Shown here: piece after piece, positions 9,614 to 21,999 of the stretch
Layout: every line of letters starts with the position of its first letter
Position numbering within the stretch: position 1 is the stretch's first letter
Source of the DNA: Acestrorhynchus altus
Taxonomy: Eukaryota; Chordata; Actinopteri; Characiformes; Acestrorhynchidae
Assembly (NCBI GenBank): GCA_034509495.1
Contig: CM067522.1
Location: forward strand, 217,382-281,381
DNA: 64,000 nt
Direction: 5' to 3'
Made by a program: the position numbers and the translations under genes
The notes under the pieces: model-generated
What the model was told of the DNA's origin: nothing
What the model saw: the letters and a program-made list of their open reading frames with translations, nothing else
Databases searched by the model: none

Positions 9614-12240
9614 GCTTCCATACACCTACAGATTCTGCTCCTTCCTTCACACTGTGACCCAAATAACATCACTCCCTTAACCAATCATTAACATCTGCTT
9701 TGTGACCCTTTTTCCACACATCCAACGAGACGTTCACCGCACCACCTCATCTCCATCTCCCACCACACACCCTGCAGGTATTTGTATCCCAGTCATCCTT
9801 GTACGCTGCCGCCTGAAGGAGCCTGAAGTCCCGACCACCTTAAACACCCAGGGTGAGTAATTTGTTGTCCATAAAGCTCAGAGAATGTAACAGCAGATAT
9901 GAAACACAGAGATGGCAGATCATGAATGTGCAACTGAATGCTGAACGATTGTTGTGGAATTTTACTATGAAGTCTTCTTCACAGACGTATTCTGACACTT
10001 CATTCAGTTCTTTGTTAAAGTTAAAGGTTCTACAGCTTCTAAAAGCTTACAGCTACTATCTCATCCCCCGTCTTCGTCTTCAGGTAGGTCGTGTATCTCA
10101 CAGCTGCAGGTATGTGGGGTTACGGGTTTGGGTCACTGTCTGAGAGGAGTTTGGTGTTTGCTCTCTAGAGGAGGTTCTCTTCAAGGATGTTTCTTCATCC
10201 ATCCCTCAGTCAATCTACCTGATGTTGGAGACGGTAGATGGTTACAGGAAACATCTAATAGACGTTATTTCAGCCAAAGGAGGAGATACCAGAGGGGGTC
10301 TGAACTTTATCCTCACAACAAAAATGACATTTCTATGAATTATGTTTATAAATGATGTTTATAGATGTTTCTTCAGGGATACGTGTTTAGATAAATCACC
10401 CGCATCTCTCAGTGTAGTTGAAGATCAGACGTTTAAATATGATAATATAAAGACAGTGGTGTTCGTGGGGTGTTCCAACTTTCTCAAATGAGTCCTTCAT
10501 CCTTCATTATCTTCTCATTATTAATGATCACATTATTAATAAAGATTTCTAAAGAAATACAAACCTAAAGCTAAATGACTAATTAACAGTATCATTGCTC
10601 TGATTTTGGTTCTGATGTGTTTCAAAGTGACTTGCTGAGGTTGTATTAACACATACTGTGTTTGAAAGACGTTCTCAATGATCAGACCAGACTAATGGAC
10701 ATCTTCATGGTCAGTTCAGATCACAGTGGAGGGTCATCGCTTAATAACAATATCCGTCTCTACGGTCAAGCGACAGAAGTTGTAAATATGCACATACAGA
10801 CTGAGAGACAGACCGAATCACTTCATCAAGGTTCAGTAGTTGTGTTGTTAGTGTGGCATTTAAGGCTTAGTTTAAATCTTCTCGAGGTCTTTGTTTTCTG
10901 GACACGGCTACTAAAGCAGCTCTGTATTTTACTGGTCCTCTGGTCAGTGAACATGTCCTAATCATTACAGTGCTGTGTGGGACCACAAACAGTCCAACCA
11001 GTCCACCAGCTCATAACAGCGTATTCCACACCGTCCCCAAGACGTACAGTGAGCGGGTTCCCCTGCAGTCCTGATACCATCAGCTCATATCTGCAGAGGT
11101 TTCAGGACTCATGTTTAAGTTCTACGTTACCTTATCTATTCTACATTCCAGCTAGCAGGAATCCGACTGTACTCACTGCCTCGAACACTTATACGCTCAA
11201 ACACACCTCAAATAACTTTTCTGGGATCATTTTTTTACTTTTCTTTTGAAATATGAAGGTGAAGGGGACATTTCATAAACTTCAGCCACGTTTACGATTG
11301 ATCTGGTAAATGTAGATTGAACTTGCACATTAAACTGTGAACAAGAACCTACAAAATATGTTCTTAATAACTTGTCTGGTTAAATAAAAGGTTAAACAAA
11401 ACCCAAAAACACCTGAATATGGAATCAGATTAGTCCTTTAATGTTGTTCACCGTAAACGGCCTCCCAGTAAACACACACTGCTTGGTCAGATCTCGCTCC
11501 AGCTTCAGATGGTGGACCTTCAAGCTCTAACTATGGGTTTCAGTGTAGTGCACACTGTCACGTAAACCCACCAGGGTTGTGACCGAGGGTGTGTTTTGAA
11601 ACTGGACTCAAATGCAACAAGCAGGGACTTGTGGGTGTTTATGGAGAACTTAGGGGAACTGAGCAATGAAAGGGTTAACAGACAGATCGCTGGGGAAAGG
11701 ACGACTCCAGTGATCTGTACTGGAAATAAGATACTTTATTCATAATAAATTAATTAATTAATTAATAAAAGAGAACCGCCAGACACGGACGCACAGACCA
11801 GGAGAAGAGCTGTCAGCTGGACCATGAACACAAAACTGCTTCTCAACTGAGAAGAAAACAAACCAAGGGACCCTCCAGTGCAGGGGAAATGAAAATAAAC
11901 AACTCCTTTTTTCAAGAAAGGAAAACTAAAGTCTTTTCTTTCTTTTCTTTTCTGGAAGGAGAGAAAATCTGCCCCATTTCCTTGAAGAGGCAGAGGGAAA
12001 AGAGGTGTTTCTGAAAGGTCGGGATGAACCACTTCCCACTTTAGAAGAAGAGAAATTAACCCCAAGAAACCACGACGAGCGCGAGACCCACCGCTTAAAT
12101 AGACCCACCCACACCTGGGCCCTATCAGGTTCATCAGGTCGGACCAGTCACGAGCGCCCCTGGCGGCTGGGCGGAGGAACTGCGGGCGGCTCCTTCCACA
12201 CAGACATTTATCAGGAAATGTTTTACAATTAAAATCAATA
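9614..12240. other. Mostly unassigned stretch with one exon-like segment
   Basis: A plus-strand frame at 10144-10336 reads like protein (EEVLFKDVSSSIPQ then YLMLETVDGYRK) after a TCTCTAG acceptor-like site, but I do not recognise its family. 10330-10450 resembles a dispersed repeat also at 44715-44855 and 51190-51270. The rest shows no exon I can support, and the last bases abut an assembly gap. Confidence 0.35.
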
Positions 12241-12740
12241 NNNNNNNNNNNNNNNNNNNNNNNNNNNNNNNNNNNNNNNNNNNNNNNNNNNNNNNNNNNN
12301 NNNNNNNNNNNNNNNNNNNNNNNNNNNNNNNNNNNNNNNNNNNNNNNNNNNNNNNNNNNNNNNNNNNNNNNNNNNNNNNNNNNNNNNNNNNNNNNNNNNN
12401 NNNNNNNNNNNNNNNNNNNNNNNNNNNNNNNNNNNNNNNNNNNNNNNNNNNNNNNNNNNNNNNNNNNNNNNNNNNNNNNNNNNNNNNNNNNNNNNNNNNN
12501 NNNNNNNNNNNNNNNNNNNNNNNNNNNNNNNNNNNNNNNNNNNNNNNNNNNNNNNNNNNNNNNNNNNNNNNNNNNNNNNNNNNNNNNNNNNNNNNNNNNN
12601 NNNNNNNNNNNNNNNNNNNNNNNNNNNNNNNNNNNNNNNNNNNNNNNNNNNNNNNNNNNNNNNNNNNNNNNNNNNNNNNNNNNNNNNNNNNNNNNNNNNN
12701 NNNNNNNNNNNNNNNNNNNNNNNNNNNNNNNNNNNNNNNN
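12241..12740. other. Assembly gap (500 N)
   Basis: Run of exactly 500 N. It lies just upstream of the recognised ccndbp1 exons and may hide earlier exons of that gene. The right edge opens inside a dispersed ~200-bp repeat. Confidence 0.99.
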
Positions 12741-12960
12741 GCAACACACACTAACACACCACCACCATGTCAGTGTGACTGCAGTGCTGAGAATGAACCA
12801 CCACCCACATCATAGCTGCTCTGTGGTGGTCCTGTGGGGTCCTGATCATTGAAGATCAGGGTGAAAGGAGGAGAATAACGTATCAGAGAAACAGATGAAC
12901 TACAGTCTGAATTATAGAACCACAAAGTTCTCCTGTGTGATCAGAGGAGCTGATAGAGTG
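12741..12960. mobile_element. Dispersed ~200-bp repeat, second copy
   Basis: Shares the CACCACCACCATGTCAGTGTG and GGTCCTGATCATTGAAGATC landmarks with the copies at 7048, 45061 and 50400. It is truncated on the left by the assembly gap. Confidence 0.75.
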
Positions 12961-13045
12961 GACAGAGAGGAGAGAGAAGGTGGTCGTAATGTTTGGGAAG
13001 TGCTTTATGACGTTATGATTTTTGATCTGCTGTGTTTCTGTGCAG

Positions 13046-15271
13046 TGTTGATGACCTGGTCATGAGTCTTTATCCCCCTGTTGGCTGCGCTGCCGTCTAC
13101 GAGAACGTAAGACCTTTAACTGACTCTGTCTGTTCTGACACGTCTGTTTTGGTGCCAGCGTTGGAAGAACGTCACAGTTAAGACTTTATTTAAAGCTTAA
13201 ACTGAAAGACAGCGAGGCCCGTCTGCACCGCCATGCAATCAACAGAAAATCTACAGTCATGTTCACAGTAACAGCAGTTCAACATCACTAACCACATCAG
13301 TCACTGTTTACGGTGTAAATTAGATTTCTACGTGCCTGTAGCTGTAGCTGTAGTAGATTTGGTGATAGTTTCATTGTATAAAATGTATTAAATCAGTGTT
13401 TTGTGACTGTTGTCGTTTTAGGCGTATAAGCTGGCAGTGACTTTGAGGAAAACACTCGAAATCACCAGGTAATACAGTCTTCTCTCATTCTGTTCCCTCA
13501 GAAAATCAGTGTAAACGGCTGTGATCCATCTGTGTTAACTCTCACACGTGGTGGTCACTACAGTGGACAGCTATAAAGGGTTTCGCTCACTACGTCACTT
13601 AGTTAAATATTTATTACTCAGTTTTACTTTAGTTCATGTTTATTTAAGATCATCTCTAATTAGTCCCACTGTGGGGGAACGTATTTAGGTCGTTTTTACA
13701 TATTTATTTATTTACATATTTTTATTTATTTATTTATTTAGTTAGTTAGTTAGATGTAGTTTTTATTTATGTGTCTTTTATTTAGTTAGTTTTTTCTAAT
13801 TTCTGTTTTTTATTTCAGTAGTTATTTTGTTAGTTATTCTGTTTTTATGTAGTTAATTTTATATTTTTTTTTAATGTATTTATTTATTTGAAACGGGGTT
13901 TAATGGACTGTGGTTCGTGTTTTGTTCGTGTTAAATCATATTTTGTATAATATTTGTTCTGCAGCATTAAAATTTCCATTTAACTTCATTTGTTTAAAAA
14001 CGTCACTCATTCGTTGGGCTGTTAATGCAAATATAAGTTAAACAGCTGCGTGAACACGACCAACATTTACATAAAACCACACAAACACACACTTCAGTGT
14101 TTTTATCCTGAAAGGAGAATAAAATCCACAAAGATGATTCATGTTGTTAAAGTCAGGCATGAAAGGGTTAAACGATCACCTTTTAAAACATCAGTCACGT
14201 TTGTGCTGAAGAGTTAAACTGTGTGCTGGACTTCAGTCCAGCGTTTGATTGTAAACACAGTCGAGTAACAGTTTAAAATACGTGGTAAAATCACACTTTA
14301 ACTGTTCGGTTCACGCTGTTTATTCACACACACACTCTGACAGAACCAGGAAGTGCAGGTGGAATGACTGCTGTATTTTTACATAATAAAAGTTTGGTGG
14401 TTAAGTCTGTAAACGTCCCACGTCACTGCCAGTGTGCCGCCTCCAGCCCTCGTCCACAATCCAGCGTCACCGGCTGCGGCTCGTCCCGCAGGATGAGTCC
14501 TCTTTTCTTCTGTTGGGCTTTGATTCTCGTAATGAACATAAATGGAAAACCACAGATCTGTTCTCTAGACTTCATATCTCAGGATCAGAGTAACCTACAG
14601 ACATCACAACACACTACAGACTGACTCTAACCATCAACATTACAAACGTCTCATCACAGTTACTGCATCTTCAGCTCTAAAAGACGAGATGTTTTCAGTT
14701 TTATAAGCAGTAGAAGTCGACAGTTGTAGGTGTGGGTTTGATGTTTGACTGAAACATGTTCAGATTCATTTAAATATATGAATTCTGTTGTTTTCTAATC
14801 TCAAATAGACACATTTGAGTAGGATCTCCTGTAATTAACCATATCTGAAAACGGTTACGGCATTCGGCTGACGCTCTGCTCCAGAGCAGCTTCCAAGCTT
14901 TCTCACATTACAGAGGAAAGTCTGAGGGTTGAAGGTACTGGTTCAGTTTGATCCAGGAGAATGATGACTGTTCCTTACAGTGAAACAGAACCGGAAGGAG
15001 AACTGCTGCTCAGTGACTCATCAGGACAGGAACCTTTATATTTGAATGGACTGAAGAAGATGGAAGTGCAGTACTGCGGTACTTTACGAGCCCACGTCAC
15101 TTCAGACTCCAAAATGACGAGTCACTGCCTTTAAAGTTCTGAATCTTCCTTTTCTGTTGAAGGTCCTGTCACGTCTGTCTGGAAGGAGATGTGCAGTGGG
15201 TGCAGTTTCTGGAGGGAGCTGTGGATCATAACCTGCAGGAGGTGAAATCTCTGACTGAAGCCTCCAGCTAG
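13046..15271 (+). CDS. ccndbp1: Cyclin-D1-binding protein 1 (GCIP/CCNDBP1), last three exons
   Basis: Exons 13046-13106, 13422-13468 and 15163-15271 (TAG) join in consistent phase. They encode VDDLVMSLYPP, then AYKLAVTLRKTLEITR, then a C-terminus ending LTEASS. This matches the C-terminal helical end of CCNDBP1, where vertebrate homologues have a VDDLALSMYPP motif followed by a LKKALEIT helix. The family binds cyclin D and helix-loop-helix factors and restrains the G1/S transition. Only the final 72 or so residues are visible. The first exon starts in phase 2, so upstream coding exons must exist, and they may lie in the adjacent gap or before it. Acceptors TTTCTGTGCAG, CGTTTTAG and CTGTTGAAG and donors GTAAGA and GTAATA are good. 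Confidence 0.8.
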
Positions 15272-15453
15272 GAGCAGACGAGCAGATCCAGAGCTTTATA
15301 ATATAATGATGCTTCTGCAGGACTGTTGCCTTTAATATTGCCTGTGTGAGAAACTGCGAGCAGCCTGAACAGCCTCATCATCTTCTGCAATTAGCTTTAA
15401 TGATTGATTTGATTTTTGCATTAAAGGCTTTATTTGTTGTTTCCTGATTTAAT

Positions 15454-15459
15454 AATAAA
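15454..15459 (+). terminator. ccndbp1: Polyadenylation signal of ccndbp1
   Basis: AATAAA about 180 bases after the ccndbp1 stop codon, followed by T- and GT-containing sequence. Position and orientation fit the gene. Confidence 0.6.
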
Positions 15460-15659
15460 CCACATTTTGCATCTGACAGTCAGTTTACTGGAGTTTCCTC
15501 ATCAAACTAATGATTCACACTGTTAGTGTCACACGCTCCTATCATCCATACCAGCAGTGATCTTCACATTTGTTAGAAGGAACTGTCTGTAGATCTCAGA
15601 GACAGGATTGTATGGAGACAGATCTGGAGATGGTACAGAATCATTTCTGCTGCATTGAA

Positions 15660-16140
15660 GGTTCCAATGAGCAAAGTGGCTCATCGTCTGTAAATGGAAG
15701 AAGTTTGGAACCACCAGGACTCTTCATAGAGTGGCTTCATGGAATCTCCTCGACACATGAACCGTGACTGAACAGACCACACCCACACTGCCAGTCCACT
15801 GAAGTCCAGGTGAGGTGCTGTATCTGGTTCTGGTGGGTCTTCTGATTCCATGTCCAATGGCATGGAATGGTTGTTCACAGAAACACTGTGCTGTCTACGG
15901 TGGGTGGTAACGTCTTCTATGGCATTTCCCTGGTACATGCATGAGAAAGGACTCAGGAATGTTCAATGCCTGCAGAACTGCAGAACACCCACTATTACAC
16001 CTCCCTCAAACTCCAAACATTCACGTTATGGCAGTCATGGCATTGAGACCAACAAAAGCAGGACAAACCCTTTAATAACCTTGATTTCAGAAGAAACAGT
16101 TTATGAAGATCTGTCCCAATACTTTTGTCCACACACACTG
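15660..16140. mobile_element. Non-autonomous DNA-transposon relic
   Basis: Ends with GTCCCAATACTTTTGTCCAC and contains the CAGGACAAACCCTTTAATAA block matching the element at 4330-4790. It lies beside the duplicated galectin block, as the first copy does. Confidence 0.5.
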
Positions 16141-16309
16141 TAATTTTGCTGTTTTGTGGTCGTCATTGTGGAAACACTGTCAAATGTGTGTGTCAGCATT
16201 CACCTGATAATGAGCTCTGCCCTACAGAGTCACGGACGTAAAAACATTATTAGGAAGATAAAAATATATTGTGAAATTGGAAACACGCTGAACGTGCCTG
16301 TGTTGCACG

Positions 16310-16425
16310 AGACCTGTATGTTGGTATGTTGAGACCTGTATGTTGAGACCTGTATGTTGGTATGTTGAGACCTGTATGTTGAGACCTGTATGTTGAGACC
16401 TGTATGTTGGTATGTTCCAGGTTCC
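16310..16425. repeat. Tandem repeat of GAGACCTGTATGTT units
   Basis: Alternating 16- and 22-base units of TTGAGACCTGTATG with or without TTGGTATG. The array ends exactly where the duplicated galectin block begins. Confidence 0.9.
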
Positions 16426-16426
16426 A

Positions 16427-17258
16427 GATGAGCTCCAGCTTCAGCACGTCCTGCAGAAACACAGAGAACACTAATGTGAAGAAAGAAATGGTTCCTATTG
16501 AAAACAGGCCAGTGATGTTCATGTGATATGGTGTAGATGTCCATCCTGTCACCTGAATTAAAACCATTAAAATGACTGTGGCTTTGATTAAACAGGTCTT
16601 CACACTGGTGTTATACATGGTTCTCTATATATACAGAACCTTCTGAAAAATGGTTCTACATAGCATTGAAAAGGGTTCCACTCAGGGCCATCACCTGATT
16701 GTACAGTACTGCTGTGTGTGGACGGAAGCACAACTATGAGACATTTATTAAATGCTAAAGGAAGACCACTTTGGAGATGACTGAGGACCACCAAAAGAGC
16801 ATCTTTGAGCACCTACATGGATGAACCCTGACATCCCAGGAAATGACATCCTGAAGGATCTCCACTTTGTTAATCTTGGTGATGTCGATCTCTCTGTATG
16901 TGAAGTCCAGCAGGTGGGTCCCATCAACATACACTTTGAACTGCTTATTGGTGCACAAGATCTTCACCTGTGAAATGAGAACTTAATCAGCGGAACCCAG
17001 TTCTTTAAAATGAGAGCACTGAGAAAGAGAAGAACAGAGAGCAGACCATCTCCACTGTTCACTCACCAGGAAAGGTTTTCCTCGTGTAAACGGGAAGGAA
17101 GGGGTGTGTTTTTCCTCAGAATCCCACTTGCTGCTGATGAAACTGTTCCTTATAATCCAGAGATTCCCAAAATACTGTTTGAAATGAAAGAATATGTCGT
17201 TATCCTTCATCACATCGATTGTGAACCTAAAGGAACAGAAATTATATTTTTGAAAAAT
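16427..17258. repeat. Segmental duplication, copy 2
   Basis: Near-identical to 5150-5980, including intron sequence and the downstream flank. It holds only the last two CRD2 exons. Confidence 0.9.
16755..17226 (-). pseudogene. Partial galectin CRD copy (two exons)
   Basis: Exons 17226-17067 and 16967-16755 are copies of the CRD2 middle and last exons. The middle exon is 160 bases instead of 169: a 9-base loss removes three residues from the loop between the FHF and IIRN strands. The sugar-contact motif reads H-x-K-Q-Y, and the tryptophan motif reads W-D-S-E-E-K, so the R73-equivalent is also lost. No first CRD exon, PYD or promoter is visible upstream. Frames remain open, but without a 5' part this looks like a non-functional fragment. 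Confidence 0.75.
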
Positions 17259-17299
17259 GATCCAGTATTTCATATCTGTGAGGGTCAAAGTATGAGAAC

Positions 17300-19840
17300 G
17301 TTCCTCCGAACAAACCAGCTTCAGCTCTGTTATGTTGCTGGGTTTCCTCCCATGAACTTCTGCTTCAGCTCCTTCTACAACATTTCTTCTGGATTAAGGT
17401 CAGGACTTTAACTGGGTCATTCTAGAACATTTCCTCTATTCTTCTGTAAACATGCTTTAGTAGAACCACTGGTGTGGTTAAGGTAGTTGTCTTTCAGCAT
17501 GATCCACATTTCCTTGAGATTCAGCTCAATTCATTGTTCAGGTAAGCCATCCTGCCCCAGATGCAGAAAAAAAGCTCAAACCAGGATTCTTCCACCACCA
17601 TGTTGCACGGATAGGAGAGGTTTGATGGTAGAATCCACTCTTTCAGGGCTGAGACTGCAGATCAGTGGCTCAGTGCTGCCCTCAGCAGGCCAGGCATCAG
17701 CGAAGAAGCAGTATGTCACTCTGAACTGTGGTTGGGGGCACTGCAGTAGGTCCTCCTCCTGGTTGTAGCGGGCCCATGATGGTTCTACAGGGGTTCTTTT
17801 GTAAAGAAAATGAACAGTCAGAAAACCTTTTGCATAAATAAAGCATTCTTGTAGTCGGTGACGCCAGGTGGGCAACTAGTCCAGGGCAGGATGAGAGCAG
17901 TCCACCAACCAGAAATGTCCAGCTGACAGCATCCTTTGGTCAGCGTCCTGTGAGCACTGATGAAGGACTAGAGGATGACCAACACAAACTGTGCAGAAAC
18001 AGATGAGCTTCTGTCTCTGACTTTACATCTACAAGGTGGAGACACTTGGTAGGAGTGTCTGATAGAGTGGACAGTGAGTGGACACTGTGTTTGATCCACT
18101 GGTTGTGCAAATTCAGACTATTAGGCAAGATGCACTGTCCTGCCCCCTTAGCTCCAAAGCCCACCTCTACACGGACGTTACAGTAGTGAAGTGCTGGATG
18201 TGTCTGCATCTGCTCTGTGTTGGGAACCTGGGAACCTGGGAATCCGGAGGTCGATAATGAAGCTGACTGAGTGTGGAGTAGTAGTTCTGATATCTCTACA
18301 GGCAGCACATTCACAGAGAAGGATCCAGAAATCAGGGTAAGTGTTCTTAGGAGCATCCTGATCCAGATCTCCTTCTGGAGAGCTACGTCCCTGCAGACTT
18401 TAGACTGAACCACACCCGATTCAACTACTACCTTCAGATGTTCTGAATGGAGTTGGTGACCCCTGGTTTAGGAGAGTGTTTCTCAATGCTGGTTCCGGTT
18501 CCCCCTCCTCTGCACATTTTAGTGGATTCTCTGGGAGCAGGGAAATCACTAAATTGTGCAGCACAGAGGTATCTCCAGGACCAGGGTTTACAAACACTGA
18601 TGTTCATAACAGGTTCTAGCTGTCTCCAGTGTACCTGTAAATGTTGTATCAAGACTGGTTGAGTTTAAATTTCAGTTATTATTATTATTATTAATGATCT
18701 TAATTATTATTAATATCAGACTAGGGTCAGGGTCAGGGTCAGGGTTAGCACAGAGAGCTGATCTTCATCTTCCTCATTGCTAATATCAGTTTGGTACATC
18801 ACTGTTATAAAATGTAGGTTCTTTGTGCTGTTTTGGGTTCTTTGCTGGTTCTAATGCAATTCTAAGTCCATCTCAGTTGTGTTGGAATTGTTCTGATGTC
18901 AGTCCAGCTGATCAAGATGGTTAAGTTGGTTGACCAGTTTAGTTATTGACCAGTTAGGGTATGTTTTTGTTTGAGGCTGATGGTTTAGCTGGTCTCCCAC
19001 CATGACCAACCTGACCAAGTTAGACCATCAGTATGACCATTCAGGTTGACCAGCATGACTAACAATATCACACTGGTTGACCAGTGTGACTAGGAAGATC
19101 ACATTGTTTGACCAGCATCACCAGCAAAACCAGACTTGTTGACCAGCATGACTAGCAAGACCACACTGGTCAACCTGCTGTGTTGTGATTGGACCATTTT
19201 AAAGTCAACACTTTCTGCTTTTGTTTTAAAAGAGTCTCTTTGAAGACATTATTAATATTATTCTGTTTATGGAGGATTTGTCCACGTTTGCTTTATAAAC
19301 TCTGTATCTGAGTTGGACTCTGATTGTCCCAAGAAGCCGACTGAACTGCGCTGCTGTCTGTTAATACTGTATTATACGCTGTTCTGTACAGTAATACACT
19401 TTACACAAACAACAGGACGTCCTGTCCCATCGTCTTTGTGCTCCTGATTGACACACAGGAGTCTTCAGATCCACGTGCTGGCTGGGCCGCCCAGCAGAGA
19501 TCTGAACCACGCTTTGTTTTCCTGAGTCATTCATCAGATCTAATCAGACGAATCTGAGCAGAGTGTTTTACAGCTGAGGTCACAAAGCAGCTTCACAGAA
19601 GTCCAGGAATGAAACCAAAGATCATCAGTAAACTAAACATTAAAACCCAGTGAGCAAAAAAAACCCTCTCTCAGAGCTGCAGGAGGAAACCATGTGAACC
19701 AAGACGAAAAAACGAGGGTCCCTTCCTCCTCTAATCAATACTACTTATAGATTATTGATGAACAATTCACAGTATCACATATTATGGTCACTGATATAAA
19801 AGTGATGCAAGAAGATCTCAAATAATCACTGAACAGAGAC

Positions 19841-19845
<5 letters not shown>
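17300..19845. other. Non-coding stretch with repeat relics
   Basis: No exon recognised. 17480-17800 has transposon-like open fragments with no clear domain. 18900-19180 is rich in GACCAGCATGACTAGCAAGA-type repeats, and 18730-18760 carries a short GTCAGG tandem run. Confidence 0.4.

Positions 19846-19867
<22 letters not shown>
19842..19867. repeat. (GT)n microsatellite upstream of Ig gene A
   Basis: Uninterrupted GT run ending about 20 bases before the start codon of the first Ig receptor gene. Confidence 0.9.
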
Positions 19868-19871
<4 letters not shown>

Positions 19872-19886
19872 CTCTGTAGGTCAGCC

Positions 19887-21993
19887 ATGCAGTTCTACAG
19901 ATCTGCTCTCTGTGTGCTGATCTTTCTGACCATCACTGCTGGTAAGCGGGAACCATCACTGATTATGACCTTATTAAAAACTTGAATAAATAATAAATAA
20001 TAAAATAGATCACACAGGAGACACATTGTCCAGGTCACAGTCTTCTTTGAGACGATGATCATCCAAAGTGTTTTTCAGCTGACCATGTAAGAGTTTTGAT
20101 AAATTAATTGTAATATTTAAATTGATAAGGATCAATTTTTGTTATTTGTGTATGTATCAGTAATATCCCTTGTCAGGACTTTTATTCTGAAATTTGAGCA
20201 CTGTGTGAGCAAAGAAAGAGAGCAAACAACCCCTCCCTTCTCATTTTCCTCTAAAATGACCAGACATCTGGGTTAGTGATGTCATTAGCCCCGCCCCCTC
20301 TCTCTGATCAGTCAGAGTCTGTATGCAGGTTGATCATGTTCACGTGGACAGAGCAGTAAACATGCACTGGAAGCCCCTTTAGTATTAAACTGGGTGACTG
20401 TGCTGCACTACACTAATATGAGTTCTTACACCAGACCGCGAACACTATGTTCATGTTCCTGGATAAGAACGTCAGCTGAAGGTAGAAGTAAATCTACTGT
20501 TCAGTTAGAAACTGAAGCTGCTGCTGAAACTTGTTTGCTGTTCTCATTTATTTCTTTTTGCCTCTTTGAGGATCTGAATCAGCCCTTACTTCAGTGGAGG
20601 CGAAGCTCCATGACTCTGCTGTCCTGCCCTGCTCTGAGAGATGTTCTGGAGTGGTCAGGTGGTCTGTGTACCACAAACCCAGTGAGATTCTGGCTGAATG
20701 TGATCTGACTTCATGCAGATCCGTGAAGGAGGGATATCAGATGATCCATGATCAGTACCTGAAGGGAGATCTCTCTCTCACCATCACTGACGCTGATTTC
20801 AGGAAAACCGGGTTGTACTCAGCGGACTGTGATAATACAGTCGTATGTGATGTGCGTCTTCAGGTTGAGCGTAAGTGTTTATCATCACTGTCAGAAATAG
20901 TTAACAGTGGTAATGTGGTCTGATGGCATTTCTCTCCTCAGCTTTGAAGACCTCTGTTCAGATCAAGCCTGGTGGAACTCTGGTGCTGGAGCTGGACGTT
21001 TCAGATCCAGTGGAGGTGGTCTATAGCCCTACAGGTGCACTTAATCAAACCAGTGGGCCGATCTGTACAGTGTATAGACGATCACTACAGTGTAAACCTG
21101 AATACACTCAGAGAACATCTCTATCATCTGCTCTGGAGCTGAGAGGAATGACGACATCTGATAGTGGAGTTTACACCGTCCGGGACACCAGGAATAAAGT
21201 GGACGTTCACATCTACACCGTGAGCATTAAAGGTAAGAGTTTATTGTTTACTTTACAGTGTAATCAGACTTTCCCTCCAGCTGTTGGTGGCACCCACAAG
21301 GAATGGTCATGCCAGAATGGCTGTGGGTCATCTTCGGTGATGAGTCTCGCATTTGTCTCAGTGGAGATGACCAACAAATCTGTGTGTAAAGGACCTGTGG
21401 TCAGCACCAAGATCAATGCTGCAAAAACAAATGGACAAAATGCACAAGTTCATGTCCTCACAGTCTGATCACTTGGACATTATTCTTTTACTGACGCTGT
21501 AATGGTTTGATGGTTGGCTGTTTGCTTCCCCTGGTCCAGAGAATGCGTTCACCTCACTGGCTGGTTCCACCCTCTGAGAACTTGCCCGTTGTTCTTTCTG
21601 TCCTCCTTTGAGTGAACAGAAAGGTGATGCACGTTCCAGTGAATCAGCTGATTGATTCACATAAACATAAACATTCATAGACACATGCCCTTAATCTGTC
21701 ATCTCACTTCAGCAAACTCACAATGATTTTCCAAACCCAGGAAGCACGGTTCTTCATGAACCTCACTGGTGTAAATCCACCAGCATTGAGCTGTGGAGCT
21801 GTGTTCTCTGGAATCTCCACCCAGTTCTAAAAAGACCCTGTATGTGTGTTCTGATGAAGGACCTGGTGTTCCAGTGTGGACGGTGGTGCTGCTGGTGTTG
21901 CTGCTGCTGGGTGCCGTTGTAGCTGTGATTGCGGTGTCAGTACGGGTGACAAAGCCCAGGAGGAGTGTAAAGCACCCCGTGGACACTATTTGA
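19887..21993 (+). CDS. Two-Ig-domain receptor-like protein, gene A
   Basis: Exons 19887-19941 (signal peptide, MQFYRSALCVLIFLTITA), 20571-20870 (Ig1), 20942-21232 (Ig2) and 21860-21993 (membrane) chain in phase 1 for 259 residues. Ig1 has the family motifs CSGVVRW, TSCRSVKEGYQMIHDQYL and DLSLTITDADF. Its F-strand reads LYSADC, so the usual Y-x-C cysteine is alanine, with a cysteine two residues later. Ig2 has no canonical core cysteines but has a conserved ICTV...LQCKPEY pair. The membrane exon gives about 25 hydrophobic residues (VVLLVLLLLGAVVAVIAV) and a short basic tail, RVTKPRRSVKHPVDTI, with no tyrosine motif. It is the first of four paralogues. I do not know a named mammalian orthologue; a cell-surface immune-type role is inference. 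Confidence 0.85.
21270..21440 (+). mobile_element. Tc1-like transposase fragment in intron 3 of gene A
   Basis: The plus-strand translation carries EWSCQNGCGSSSVMSLAFVS, which resembles the Tc1-like EWxxVxFSDESRF core with frame damage. It lies directly after the Ig2 donor. Confidence 0.55.
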
Positions 21994-21999
21994 CTCTGG

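Noticed and set aside
11754..12757. Long open frames crossing the N runs
   Set aside because: They are produced by undetermined bases in the gap.
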